Source: Gigantopelta aegis
Lineage: Eukaryota; Mollusca; Gastropoda; Neomphalida; Peltospiridae
DNA length: 64,000 bases
Direction of reading: 5' to 3'
Assembly: GCF_016097555.1 (NCBI RefSeq)
Contig: NC_054702.1
Span: 103,174,017-103,238,016 of the forward strand
The translations under genes and the position numbers were made by a program. Positions 33,231 through 44,879 of this stretch are shown here, piece after piece; position 1 is the stretch's first letter; the number at the start of each line of letters is the position of its first letter. The notes under the pieces are model-generated. The model was not told the DNA's origin. It saw only the letters and a program-made list of their open reading frames with translations, and did not search any database.

Positions 33231-34046
33231 AAAATTAGCTCCACTATTACATGTGGATCTAACAGCAGCCTGTTGGAGCTCATGTCCAGTGGACCTTTCA
33301 TTCGAACAATCAAAACCTTACTTGCAAAATCATGCCAGTAATTTGAAAAGAATTTGAAAACATTTGGGATTATGCCGAGGCTATACGAAATGATTCGGGT
33401 GAATTACGAAGTATGCCGGAAACTAATTTCAATATAAAATATAATATAAAATTTGTTTCAAGATGAAACAAAACCCGTGATGGTATAGCCATAAAATCTG
33501 TTTATATACTAGTATACAATCCAGAGTTTATTACTGCACTTTTCCCACTGTTTTTTCAATGCTGAAATAGACCAACAAATTTGCCTATTGCATAGTCTCG
33601 ACCGATATTTTTAGAATTTGTATGCTCCCGAATAACGTTATAAACGGCGAAGTGTAATTGGTCGATATTTAAATTGTTATTTATAGATGAAATGACCGGC
33701 CTCGGTGGCGTCGTGGTTAGGCCATCAGTCTACAGGCTGGTAGGTACTGGGTTCAGATCCCAGTCGAGGCATGGGATTTTTAATCCAGATACCAACTCCA
33801 AACCCTGAGTGAGCAAGGCTCAATGGGTAGGTGTAAACTACTTGCACTGACCAGTGATCCATAACTGGTTCAACAAAGGCCATGGTTTGTGCTATCCTGC
33901 CTGTGGGAAGCACAAATAAAAGATCCCTTGCTGCCTGTCATAAAAGAGTAGCCTATGTGGCAACAGCGGGTTTCCTCTAAAAAAAAAACAGTGTCAGAAT
34001 GACCATATGTTTGGCGAAACCAGTAGAGTTAATTTTAATGAGATTG
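33231..34046. mobile_element. Mutator-like (MULE-type) non-autonomous element, copy 2
   Basis: It starts CAATCTAATTAAAATTAGCT, ends AATTTTAATGAGATTG and is flanked by GCACTATCC on both sides (33222-33230, 34047-34055). It matches copy 1 along its left arm and middle and lacks the copy-1 SINE and LINE. It carries its own family 3 SINE at 33695-34014 in place of part of the right arm. Confidence 0.75.
33695..34014 (+). repeat. SINE family 3, 3'-truncated
   Basis: The head CCGGCCTCGGTGGCGTCGTG, B box GGGTTCAGATCCC and core are intact. The sequence leaves the family at CCATATGTTTGG and re-enters the Mutator-like arm, so about 50 bp of the host element and the SINE tail are missing. Confidence 0.8.
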
Positions 34047-34140
34047 GCACTATCCCACAGATAGGATAGTACATAACCACAGCTTTGATATACGTCGTGG
34101 TGCACTGGCTACAACGAAAATAGCCCATGGTTTGGGCACT

Positions 34141-35069
34141 TGTTTGTCTTTGACGGAAAAAATATCTGCCCGGTCCCCCACCCCACACACCCCACCCCCC
34201 CGATGGAGCTTACATATGGAATGATGAATGAAGGGGGGGGGGGGGGGACCGAGAAGTTATTTTGCCGGGTAGAACCCCATCTGCTCAAGCACATTTTTCC
34301 TTTTTTTCCCATACATTTTCCTGGGGAACGTATCTCAACCCCCACCCCCTATAAACTTTGCTTGCCATAGTCTGTAATTTCAGGTACATTTTCGGCATAA
34401 CACCTGTAATAGACAAGGCTGCAGGCAGTACATACCCCAACCTTCGATAAATCAGTTATAGAAAACCTGGTTGGGTCTGGAAAAAACAGAGTCCATTGAT
34501 GGCAATTGATCCTACGACCCCTTGTATATATCCAGAATATTTTTATTATTTAAGCATATAGAACAGAAAATCCAATTACGTTTGGTGCATATATGACTCC
34601 GCACTCCGCATTGGTTTCACTACGCTGGCGTATCCAGGTAAAAAACAAAGCCAGTATTTTAAAAGTGGGACACTTTTGACGGGCTTGTACCGATCTCGGT
34701 TTTCATTGGCTTATTACAAGAATAGAATTCCCCAACAAGAGATCACGTGAGATTTCGCAATTTTTGAACAAATTTAACTGTCTTGATTGAGGGGTCATCT
34801 CATATCTCCAAAACATATTTATATCCATAGAGGTATGGTACAACGCCTTTCCAGGGGTCGGTGGGTGGAGGATTTGCCTTGAAATTTTGACAGTGGCCAG
34901 CTGTTGGCATACGCCTTACATGTAAGGGGGTGTTACTAATATGTAATGCTCTAGGGGTAGAGGAAGAGGGTACTGTGTTCGATTTACGTAACATTTTTCG
35001 ACTATATGTTATTTTTATTCATTAGTCGTTAACACACACACACACACCCGAGTGTTTTTGGAAATGCAG
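34141..35069. other. Repeat-derived mosaic with a poly-G tract, no gene
   Basis: A G-run lies at 34234-34248 and C-rich blocks at 34175-34205. Short SINE-like pieces occur around 34400-34520. No coding frame is credible. Confidence 0.4.
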
Positions 35070-35515
35070 TCTAGGATCGATCCCCATCGGCGTATATATA
35101 AAAGACCATGGTATGTGATATCCTGTCTGTGGGATGGTACATATAAACGATCCCTTGCTAAAAAAAATGTAGCGGGTTTCCAAGGCGCGTGTGCAGGGAT
35201 TTCAGTGGGGTTGGGGGTATAGACTGTGTTGAGCAAATTTTATATGGAGTCATGCTCCCCCAAAAAATACATTTCAATTTTTTTAAGCCTGGGCAAGTAA
35301 GGGTTTCGACCTCCAATACCCTCCCCCTGCACATGCACCCGATTCCTCTCTAAGATTATATGTCAAAATTACCAAATGTTAGACATCCAACAGCAGATGG
35401 AAGGAAGGATAGGATATTTTTTATTTAACAACACACTCAACACATTTTATTTACGGTTGTATGGGGTCGGATGATTATTAAATCAATATGCTTTATCTTT
35501 GATGTCGTTAACCCC
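35070..35515 (+). repeat. SINE family 2 with two internal insertions
   Basis: The SINE runs from the head end (GGATCGATCCCCATCGGC) through the core to GCGGGTTTCC near 35184. After a G/C-rich MITE-like block (GGCGCGTGTGCAGGG to CCCCTGCACATGCACCC, about 35187-35341) it resumes TTCCTCTCTAAGATTATATG. A minus-strand tail of another SINE (about 35399-35475) interrupts it again before the final TGATGTCGTTAA. Confidence 0.6.
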
Positions 35516-36379
35516 CCCCCCCCCCCCCCAACTTTACCCTTTCCAAACGAAATAATATTTATTTCAATTTATCGATTTTAACACGTAAAATTAAGTAGTG
35601 AAAACGTTCATTGTCTACTTTAGTATATTTTGTTTTAAAAATATATACATGATTAATGTGTTACTAGTATACAAACTAAACTTTGAAAGTTCTACTAACA
35701 CTTTATAAAATATCAATTCTGAAATAGGAAGGTACGACTCGATAATACGTTGTCAAGATCAAACCGCTTTTAACTAAAGACTCTTGTAAAGCGCAAGATT
35801 TCTCTTTTAAATTTTTTAGACGAACCCTACAATTTGAAATCGGCAAACACACGTGTTAACTGAAACTAACAACGAACAGGCTGTCGTTTGTGTTTGCCGA
35901 GCTATGGCGGCACAGGCAACGAATCAAGCGTATACGTTTGACGATATCCGTTCATAGCGAACACACACGACTTTTTTAAAAGTGCATCTGAGCTTGTATT
36001 TCACATTTGTACATGATGTTATAATATGGTAACCAGATAATGTAACTTTAAATCCAATATAAACGTTTACGATTATTAGTTCTATACGGATATAGGTAAA
36101 GTAGTAGTAGAATGTGACAAACAATAACACACATTAGTTATATTTAAAACTCAAATACCAGTACTATATGAAACTTACAATAATAAATTACGTATTAAAA
36201 TGTAGCAAGTTGTTTCGTCATAAAACGTGCTTTTCAACAGCTCTTAATGTCAAAGCTTCGTTTACTGTACCATTTAATGCAACGAGTTATCTCCCTTATG
36301 TATACAAGTAGGGTTTTTTTAAAGCTGCAATCTCGTATTATTAGTGGAAATTGGAATCATCTACAAAAGTTAGTGTGTT
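35516..36379. other. Intergenic AT-rich sequence
   Basis: It begins with a C-run (35511-35529). Around 35880-35930 the sequence is less AT-rich, but I cannot build a gene there. Otherwise nothing is seen. Confidence 0.35.
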
Positions 36380-37114
36380 TTGTTTAACAAAACCACTAGA
36401 GCACATGGATTTATTAATCATCGATCGGCTATTGGATGTCAAACATTTGGTAATTTTGACAAATCATCTTAGAGACAAAACCCGCTTCATGTTTTTCCAT
36501 TAGAAGCAAGCCGCCAGCAAGGTATCTTTTATATGCACCACCCCACAGACGGGATAGCACATACCTCAAGCTTTGATATACCATTTGTGATGCACTGGCT
36601 TGAACGAGAAATACCGGCCTCGGTGGCGTCGTGGTTAGACCATCGGTCTGGTAGGTACTGGGTTCGGATCCCAGTCGAGGCATGGGATTTTTAATCCAGA
36701 TACCGACTCCAAACCCTGAGTGAGTGCTCCGCAAAGCTCAATGGGTAGGTATAAACCACTTGCACCGATCAGTGATCCATAACTGGTTCAACAAAGGCCA
36801 TAGTTTGTGGTATCCTGCCTGTGGGAAGCGCAAATAAAAGATCCCTTGCAGCCTGTGGTAAAAGAGTAGCCTATGTGACGACAGCGGGTTTTCTCTAAGA
36901 AAAAAACAGTGTCAGAATGAACATATGTTTGACATCCAATAGCCGATGATAAGATAAAAAAAAATCAATGTGCTCTGGTGGCGTCGTTAAATAAAACAAA
37001 CTACTTTTTTTAACGAGAAATAGCACAAACATAAATGGATCCACCGATGGGGATCGATCCTAGATCAACCGCGCATCAAGCGAGCTATTTACCACTGGGC
37101 TACGTCCCGCGCTT
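36380..37114 (-). repeat. SINE family 2, minus strand, interrupted by SINE family 3
   Basis: The pieces 36380-36613 and 37012-37114 form one minus-strand copy, from its tail to its head at CTACGTCCCGCGCT. The insertion site is AACGAGAAATA. Confidence 0.85.
36614..37011 (+). repeat. SINE family 3, full length, 11-bp TSD
   Basis: The best reference copy in the window. The head is CCGGCCTCGGTGGCGTCGTG, the B box GGGTTCGGATCCC, then the core CAAATAAAAGATCCCTTGCA and a tail ending GTCGTTAAATAAAACAAAC. AACGAGAAATA flanks it at 36603-36613 and 37012-37022. Confidence 0.92.
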
Positions 37115-37491
37115 AATCATCTACAAGAAGAATAGCATAACTGTGCGAGACAGGGGGTCGAGGGGGGTGGGGGGGGGGGCAACTCCCTCCAGTGCTGGAA
37201 CAAATCTTCGTTTTCGGGCAAAAACAGTGACGTTCGGTTAAAATTACCTTTTTACCATTGATTTCCATCATTCTACTCACAATTCGTGGTGCAGGGGTGG
37301 CAACATACTCGTGGCTTTCAATATTCAGCAGCTCTTGAAAATTTTACGATTTGTTCTATAAGCATATGTGATAATATTTTCAAATATGTTTGCCGGGGGG
37401 TTTTGGCGCAATATTGGTTTGTTTACCACAGTTTTCATGGTCTGACTATATAGCGTTTATGTTTGTCTTTTTCATATTAGTGGGCGGGACG

Positions 37492-37836
37492 TAGTTCAGT
37501 GGTACAGCGCTCGCCTGATGCGCTATCGATCTAGGATCGATTCCCGTCGGTGGGCCCACTTGGGCTATTTCTCGTTCCAGCCAGTGCTACCACTGGCTGG
37601 AACAACCACAACTGGTGTAAAAAAAAAAAAAAAAAGCCGTGGTATGTACCATCCTGTCTGTGGGATGGTGCATATAAAATATTTCTTGCTGATAATTGAA
37701 AAGAGTAGCCCATGAAGTGACGACAGCGGGCTTTCTCTGTCAATATCTGTGTGGTCTTTAACCATATGTCCGACGCCACATAACCGTAAATAAAATGTGT
37801 TGAGCGCATCGTTAAATAAAACATTTCCTTCCTTTT
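37492..37836 (+). repeat. SINE family 2, full length
   Basis: The head GGGCGGGACGTAGTTCAGTG has A- and B-box-like segments (CTAGGATCGATTCCC). Then come the core GTGCATATAAAATATTTCTT, the body TCTCTGTCAATATCTGTGTG and the tail GCATCGTTAAATAAAACATT. A poly-A run (37619-37635) interrupts the core. Confidence 0.9.
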
Positions 37837-38267
37837 TCATATTATATTAATATACTTCATTGTGCATTGACTCATAGCTGTCTACATTATTTTTTATTAA
37901 TAATTTTGAATGTTTAAATGTTTATACCTTTGTCTGACACCCAAATGAATTCGAATAAACGTTGTTAACCTAATTAGGGCATTTTTGTTTAATTGGGACA
38001 AACTTCAGCCCTTCCGCCCTCACCCCCACCGCACCACCCCTACAAAAATGGGAGCTGTATGCCTACGAAGAATAACACGCATACATGTTACAATATCACA
38101 TGCTGACTTATATATATATTCATTTATAATTTATTCTTTTGTAATTAACATGAAATCAGGAAGAAAAAAGATGCAGTGCTATATATGATGAACTGTTATC
38201 CACGAAACAATACTACCCAAGAATAGATAAATAAGATGATCTCAAACAAAAACTATATTGTAAAAGG

Positions 38268-38420
38268 AGCGTGTGCAGGGGATGGGTTTCGGGAGTCGAC
38301 ACCCCTCCCCACCCACTCCAAGCGAATTTTCTTTTCTTTTCAAAATATTTTCTCGGGTAGCATGATCCGAACCCCACTAAAAACGTCATTCGCCATAAGA
38401 ATAAGTACTGCATACGCACC
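38268..38420. mobile_element. Small MITE-like element, GCGTGTGCAGGG type
   Basis: GGAGCGTGTGCAGGGG at the left and CTGCATACGCACCTT at the right are inverted. The block at 35187-35341 has matching ends, so this is a small family of about 150 bp. Confidence 0.5.
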
Positions 38421-38976
<556 letters not shown>

Positions 38977-39069
38977 GATTTAAGAAGTGAAGACAACAGG
39001 CAGACGACAAACTGTAGTGTTCATGGAGGTTCCTCAGTCTACAAGTTGTGATAATAATTGGCTATTCAA

Positions 39070-39334
39070 TTTCATTTCAACTTATTTTCGTGCTTATATC
39101 CAATTAAGGTTTAAGCACGCTGTCCTGGGCACTCACCTCAGCTATCTGGGCTGTCTGTACAGGACAGTGGGTTAGCTGTTAGTGGTTGGATTTAGTGAGA
39201 GAGAAGAGGGTGTAGTGGTCTTACACCTTCCCAATGAGTCGTTAAAACTCGCTCTGGGTGGGAGTCGGGACCAGGTTACGAACCCAGTACCCAGTACATG
39301 TCCGATGACTTAACCACGACAGCACCAAGGCCAT
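39070..39334 (-). repeat. SINE family 4, minus strand
   Basis: Minus-strand head GGCCTTGGTGCTGTCGTGGT, B-box-like GGGTTCGTAACC, then a body ending AAGCACGAAAATAAGTTGAA. The body matches the family 4 copy at 15569. Confidence 0.75.
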
Positions 39335-39772
39335 GCAGTAAAACCACTGCCACGTCTGACTAAAGATTACGTGGTACTAAATATATGTCTCATGTCCCAC
39401 GTTTCTGGGATCTTTCGATGCAATAGGTCCATCGGAACCGGCGAGATTGCTTGCATTCATTCCCCACATAATATACACTTTCGCGTAACCTATTTATGAG
39501 CTAATAGGGTTTATCCCTAAATTATCGGTATCAATTTGGGGAATAAGGATCACAGTAATTTTTAGCAAGGTATGGATATCTAGGGTTGCAAAATAGGTGA
39601 TAGCATTGGAATAGTGGTAGCTTTTGAGTATTGTTACCCTTTTCCTGGCCCTACCTTAAAATAATAATTTTTAAAATACGACCAACACACGGTAAAACAA
39701 CCTATTTCAACCTAGTGCTACTTTATCATTAAGTAGTCCTAGTCAATGACATTTGTCACGCCTGTGGTAAAG
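39335..39772. other. Intergenic, nothing recognised
   Basis: Moderately AT-rich sequence with no repeat ends or coding frame. Confidence 0.4.
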
Positions 39773-39876
39773 TTAAGCCCTGGTCACACTGTCAAGGATC
39801 AGGACGTCGGGTTAGCCACGGATGCGATAAGGCATCATTCGTGACAATCCGTTGTGGTCCGTAGCTGTCCCATTAA

Positions 39877-39972
39877 AGGTACAAGCAAATATATTTAATA
39901 TGTAAGTTTAATCGTAGAAGTATTGTATTAGTCGGAAACATCTTACAATGCAGCAAACTCAGGAATGTCCCC
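39877..39972. mobile_element. piggyBac-like MITE family B, internally deleted copy
   Basis: A 96-bp element between TTAA sites (39873-39876, 39973-39976). It keeps the right end GCAGCAAACTCAGGAATGTC of the copy at 15856-16235 and lacks most of the interior. Confidence 0.75.
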
Positions 39973-40208
39973 TTAAATCCCAGACCAATCGTAGTATTAC
40001 TTGTATGTCCGTGAAAATTTTGAACATGTCCAAAAATTCATCACGGATCGAATAACCGTAGTACATCCTTAATGATCCGTAGAAGAACGTAATAATCCGT
40101 TCTAATCCGTAATAACCGTACTTAAACCGTACTAAACCCCGGCCTCAAGCACCGGCACTTCCAAGCTAAATCTCGAAGAAGCTGGACGCTGTCGCCTGTG
40201 CTTTCGAC

Positions 40209-40211
40209 TTG

Positions 40212-40242
<31 letters not shown>

Positions 40243-41117
40243 ACCTGGGGGGCTTGATTGCAAGCTTTAGATCGCTGCTGGAGTTTCGCGTCGCGTACAC
40301 CTGGTCACGGGCAACCGTGACTTTGGTGTACGGCGACTCGGACTCGCAGAAGAGGAAGGGAAGTGGACGGAGGAAGAAGAAACGTGCGCCAGGAGCGGCT
40401 CAGGGGGGAACAAAACTGGCGGCTCAACCGCCAGCGGCGGTCCATTCTGCGTCGCCGCCCCCGACTCGGCCCAAGACGAAAGGACCAGCTCATCCGGACC
40501 CGCCGTCAACACCGAGGGATGTTCTCAACGCGCCGATGTGCGAGACACCCGCAGACGGACCTCCATCTCCCTCTACGCCACCGCCTACACGTAACTGGCC
40601 ACTGTCACCAGTCTTGCCAGTTCGGAAGGCGGCTGTCAGGGTAGGAGCCGTTGCGAAGAGGAAGGCCGTCGCTCAGCTGAGCGACTAGCCTGACTAGGCA
40701 AGGCCTCCACCTTCACAGGCACCGTTCCCCTCCGACTCGGAAGCTGTCTGGAAAGTTCAGATCGGGAAAATCAGGTCCGGCTTCCTGAAATTCGTGCAGG
40801 GGGACACCTCGGATCCGGCATCACTGATGGGCGGACTAGTGGAACCAGAGCTGAAACAACTGCCTGATGGAAGCGCTTACGAGCTAAACACCATCAAGTC
40901 TACAGCCGGCAAGACGGGGTTGGTACTAACTCAGCGCCGAGAAGGAGTCTACCGACAAGAGGTCCTAGTTAGAGAGATGGATAGCCACACCATCCACAGG
41001 ATCGTCAAGGCCCTTTTCGGCAACGACTACCAGAGTGTTATAACCATCCTCGCCGACCAGAGACGGAAGCACTTCATCCCCGCCTTTGCCGGTTCTCCGC
41101 TCATCAGTTCGCCGTAG
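40209..41117 (+). pseudogene. GC-rich coding relic, unrecognised protein
   Basis: One frame runs from a poly-C/(AC)n tract through about 160 codons, two close stops (40686-40688 and eight bases later) and a further 140 codons to TAG at 41117. The first part is basic and Pro/Ala-rich (KRKGSGRRKKKRAPGAA) like a disordered nucleic-acid-binding tail. The second part looks folded: SDSEAVWKVQIGKIRSGFL, then YELNTIKSTAGKTGLVL and HTIHRIVKALFGNDYQSV. Base composition is far more GC-rich than any neighbour, suggesting capture from elsewhere. I do not recognise the family; a LINE or other element ORF1-like protein is one guess. Confidence 0.4.
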
Positions 41118-41439
41118 GCCAATCTCCACACCCTTAATGGCCTTAACGAGGCCACTCACGTGGACATATAGATTGGACTTTAAACATTTAGACCTTCGTT
41201 CAAAATTTTATGTCGAAATTACTTCTTTTTTTAAAATATTATTAAATAGTCCGATACTCTCTTCTTTCTCTTATTTATTTTTGGACTGTCCTTCTAAAAT
41301 GCTCCAAATTATATAAATATTCGGCAGAGCAGTCAATTCTTTTTATTTTTGGCTTGTAGTTGTTTTCTTCTTTTTTTAAAATTATTCTATTAACTTTTTT
41401 ACTAATTGCTATTTTCAAAATTCTGCCCATTTTCAACAC

Positions 41440-41470
<31 letters not shown>

Positions 41471-41477
41471 AAACACT

Positions 41478-41812
41478 AACGCATATTTTTTTACTATTAT
41501 AACCGTTTTTGATAACTTAAATCATACTTTACTTAGATTTTATTGTTTAGATTATCAATTTCCGTACATTCGAAGTGTTTTGGTCATCCTGGTGTTTTTA
41601 ATGCATTTCTCATATTTTAAAAACGCACGTGCGTCTGAGAAGTAACATTTATGGTGTCGAGTTTTAGTCTATTTTTAGAGGGTATTTCACCATTTCAAAG
41701 TCACAGACTCATGTTTCACTCAATTGTAACTTTATCAAAATGTGTTACAGGTTTGTAGATTAACTAAACTTAGTGTTAATTTTCACGGGTTGAAACTAGG
41801 GTATGTCCCCCT
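41478..41812. mobile_element. piggyBac-like MITE family A, copy 3, diverged and left-truncated
   Basis: The right end AACTAGGGTATGTCCCC is followed by TTAA (41813-41816). The interior matches copies 1 and 2 (GTGTTACAGGTTTGTAGATT, TCTATTTTTAGAGGG). The left end is lost near a C-run at 41444-41470. Confidence 0.65.
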
Positions 41813-42140
41813 TTAATAATCCTTGGTTTATTCTTTAAAAAAACCGTAGTTAAACCGTGGTGCATCCGTAGGGTACCGTGGACAGACCACTATCCGGGGT
41901 CATACATGTGATTTTCATCCATCGTGGATCCTGCCAGACGATCGTTGACAGTGTGACCGGGGCTTAAAATAGCATTTCAGAAAACATTTAATAAAATGTT
42001 GAAGTTGAAATTTTTAGCATTGGTAATACATACATTGCAGTGCCTAAATTTTGAATAATGCAGTATTTCAGTTTCAGAATTCTTTTATCTATCATTTAGT
42101 TTTAAAATGTTAATAAAAGTTTTGGAATATATACAACTAC

Positions 42141-42392
42141 CAGGGGCGTAGCGTGATATGGACCTGGGGAGGTTCGAATATGAACAAAATGGACCTTTTT
42201 CTATTTAGTTTTTGCACCACCAGAAACTACATATGTATAAACCTGTATGTTTTAGTTCTGATAGCGGACCATTTGCTTCAGCGGGGGGGGGGGGGGGGGG
42301 GGGGGGTGGGGGTGGGGGGGGGGGGGGGGGGGGGTGGGGGGGGGGGGGGGGGTGGGGGGGGGGGGTGGGGGGGGTGGGGGGGGGGGGGGGGT

Positions 42393-42427
<35 letters not shown>

Positions 42428-42463
42428 TTCGTTCGAACCCCCCCCCCCCAGCCTACGCCCCTG
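42141..42463. mobile_element. hAT-like MITE with a giant poly-G core, 5-bp TSD
   Basis: The ends CAGGGGCGTAGC and GCCTACGCCCCTG are inverted, flanked by ACTAC on both sides (42136-42140, 42464-42468). The interior 42283-42426 is about 140 bp of almost pure G with scattered T on this strand, followed by a C-run. Predicted Pro- or Gly-rich reading frames here are artefacts of the run. Confidence 0.8.
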
Positions 42464-42803
42464 ACTACACAAAAAATGTTACCCCTCCCCAATTTGTGAT
42501 GGGTATTCCATATATTTTGGCATAGATTGCCTGTACTATTAGTTGCCAGGGTCCGGTTCCATGATGATTACCATAAGTGCATAAGTTAAAAAATAATCAA
42601 ATTAAAGGTGTACTATTGACTTTAAAAAAAAACTATTAACTTTTTAACTTTTCTTAATACAGTTGGGGTTTTTTTAATGTGCATTTTCATTAATTCTACT
42701 TAATTCTTGCCCTACACTTTGCTGGGCTTCCAGTCGTGTGAGCAGGTACTCTTGTATAATGCCCTCCCCGTTCACACTACGGGCAGGGTCTAGTTAAGTC
42801 GGG

Positions 42804-43118
42804 GATCGGCATTTAGCTCAGTTGGTTGAGTGCTCACTTGAGGTGCTGGCGTCGCACGATCGAACCATCTCGGTGGATTCATTCAACTGACTGGGGGTTT
42901 TCTCGTTCCATATAGTGCACCACAACTGGTCAAAGGCCGTTGTATGTGATTTCTTGTATGTGGGAAAATGCACATAAAAGATCCCTCGCTGCATAAGCAA
43001 ACATGTAGCGGGTTTCCTCTTATGACTACGAGTCAGAATTACCAAATGTTTGACATCTAATAGCCGATGATTAATTGATAAATGTGCTCTAGTGGTGTAG
43101 GTAAACGAAACAAACGTA
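42804..43118 (+). repeat. SINE family 1, full length
   Basis: The tRNA-like head TTTAGCTCAGTTGGTTGAGT is close to a canonical A box, with B-box-like GATCGAACC. The core ATAAAAGATCCCTCGCTG is followed by the common tail GTTTGACATCTAATAGCCG. Confidence 0.88.
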
Positions 43119-43429
43119 AACTTTAGTGAAGTCGGCTTGGCGTCCGCCTGAAAAATTTGAACCGCAGTGCCCTTCATATATCATACCGTGTATGCTGGAA
43201 AGTATATTTAGAATATTATAACAGATTCCTGGCTATTAAAAAAAAAATATGGTGGGTTTTCTCTGAAGACACTGTCAGGATTATAAAATACTTGACATTC
43301 AATAGTTGATGATTAATTAAGCAATGTACAAAAATCAGATAAAATTACATCTATCCAAGTGATACTCTGTGAGTTGGTGTAATTCGGTTAACAGTTACCG
43401 AATTGTATTGTTTGGCGCCACGTTTCAAG

Positions 43430-43640
43430 ATCAGAGACGTTCATGAATGTAGCCTCGTGTTCAGTATCTGACAAAGTGAGGCGAGCTCAGCCCCAAGTTC
43501 AGCTAGCAAACGTTTCGCTAACGTTCGCGAACTATTTGATAGGTTCCCAATGTGGCCATTTGAATTACTGTGAAGCGCATAAACTAGTCTAGCGGACGTT
43601 TTTCCGCTCGGTCTGGTTGAACGTAGCTCAGGTAAACGAC
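43430..43640. repeat. Possible MITE with GAGCT-type inverted ends
   Basis: GAGCTCAGCCCCAAGTTCAG at about 43477 and, inverted near 43610-43630, CTGAGCTACGTTCAACCAGA are similar. The block is less AT-rich than its flanks. No TSD was confirmed, and the antisense open frame here is not protein-like. Confidence 0.35.
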
Positions 43641-44164
43641 AACACACCATCTGGTATCAATAATGAATGAAATACATGTACATGTAACGTTACACTGGTT
43701 TTCTTGGTGTTTTGTTGTTGGTCTTCCATTCACAGTTCCACTGCACACACAGCTTATTAATGCTGATGCTGCAAAGAAAAAAACAGCTACAAGAACAATT
43801 AACCGAAAATTGCTGGGAACAAAAATTCATATTTTAATATTTAAAGTTAAAAGTTTGCTTTCTTTAACGACACCATTGGAGCACATTGATTTATTTTAAA
43901 ATTTAGTTGTGTGTGTTGAAAACCTCTCCTTATCGAAGTTACGGAGAGAACTGATTTTGCCATACAAATTCCGGGACCTAGCTTCACCCCTAATAACACT
44001 AAAATGCTAGTGCATATGCATTATATTTACATACATGTACATAATGAATATGTACTAGCATTTCAGTGGTATCGAGGATGAAGCTGGGTCTAATTTGAAG
44101 GGCAAAGTCACTTCTCTCGCCAACTTCGATTGGGAGAGGTTTTCAACAGAAGTGATACATTTCT

Positions 44165-44395
44165 TTCATTAATACTTATTTTTGTGCTGAAATCCAATTA
44201 AAGTTCAAGCTATTACGGTCCAGTGCCCCGTTCTACGAAGCGATCTTAGCACTAAGATCACCTTTGTGCATACGGTAGCTATGCACTTAAGGTGATCTTA
44301 GGGCTAAGATCGCTTTGTGGAACGGGGCCCAGGACATAAACCTCAGCTATCTGTGCTGTATGTCTAGAATAGTTGGTTAGTGGTTATTGAGAGAG
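44165..44395 (-). repeat. SINE family 4 fragment, minus strand, carrying a palindromic insert
   Basis: TTTTTGTGCTGAAATCCAAT at the left and CCTCAGCTATCTGTGCTGTA at the right are parts of the family 4 body. The insert 44225-44328 separates them. Confidence 0.6.
44225..44328. mobile_element. 104-bp near-perfect palindromic MITE
   Basis: GCCCCGTTCTACGAAGCGAT at the left mirrors ATCGCTTTGTGGAACGGGGC at the right. The inverted match continues through GATCTTAG, AAGATCACC and GTGCATA to a short centre near 44275. This forms one long hairpin. Confidence 0.85.
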
Positions 44396-44434
44396 CGGTC
44401 TGATTTGTTTATTAATGCGACTACAAAATTCTGA

Positions 44435-44566
44435 ATGTGGCTATTTAAGTGGCGACAGCGGGTTTCCTCTCTCAATATCTGTGTGGTCCTTAACCATATG
44501 TCCGGCGTCATATAACCGTAAATAAAATTTGTTGAGTGCGTCGTTAAATAAAACATTTCTTTCTAT
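44435..44566 (+). repeat. SINE family 2, 3' half
   Basis: GCGACAGCGGGTTTCCTCTC, then TCTGTGTGGTCCTTAACC, to a tail GTCGTTAAATAAAACATTTC. The 5' half is missing. Confidence 0.8.
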
Positions 44567-44879
44567 ACATACTCGCCAGTGCAGGTTTGTCGACAAATTC
44601 ACGTCGTTTAAGAAGTGAACCGAGTAGTTTGTTGGACCCACGTACATCGACGGTTAACTAAGCATTTTTTGTAGATGGTGGTCTGTCAAAGGCAATACCT
44701 TCAGATTCGTTGTAGCCTATCACTTAGGTTTAAAAATAAATAAATAATCATAATTGTTTGAGAGCCGATTAAAAGACATAGCCCTAGTCCTCTGTGTCAT
44801 TGCGTTAATACATCTGTATATGTACTAGTTAAAACCAACGTATACATTATATAGATATTTATACCTCTGTATATACTCG

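Larger units (their letters stand above)
33067..34140 (-). repeat. SINE, minus strand, split by a Mutator-like element
   Basis: The tail and core run 33067-33230 (to TATGCACTATCC) and resume at 34047/34056 with GCACTATCCCACAGATAGGA to about 34140. The 9 bp GCACTATCC appears on both sides. Confidence 0.8.
39777..41963. mobile_element. piggyBac-like element with TTAA TSD and three foreign inserts
   Basis: The ends GCCCTGGTCACACTGTCAA and TTGACAGTGTGACCGGGGC are inverted and flanked by TTAA (39773-39776, 41964-41967). The subterminal zones hold many short CCGTA/CCGTAG motifs (about 40040-40135 and 41840-41890), possible transposase-binding sites. No piggyBac transposase is seen. Inside are a MITE B remnant, a GC-rich coding relic and a MITE A fragment. 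Confidence 0.7.

Noticed and set aside
35904-35957. Short frame from an ATG in good context (MAAQATNQAYTFDDIRS) as a first exon
   Set aside because: It ends in a stop after 17 codons and no clear donor or downstream exon was found.
37492-37570. tRNA gene at the SINE heads (here and at 42804, 45892, 46325)
   Set aside because: A and B boxes are present but no cloverleaf with acceptor pairing forms, and each continues into a SINE body.
42205-42499. Gly- and Pro-rich proteins
   Set aside because: All come from the G-run in a MITE.
43441-43650. 69-codon antisense frame in a GC-richer block
   Set aside because: The block looks like a MITE with inverted ends, and the peptide has no family features.
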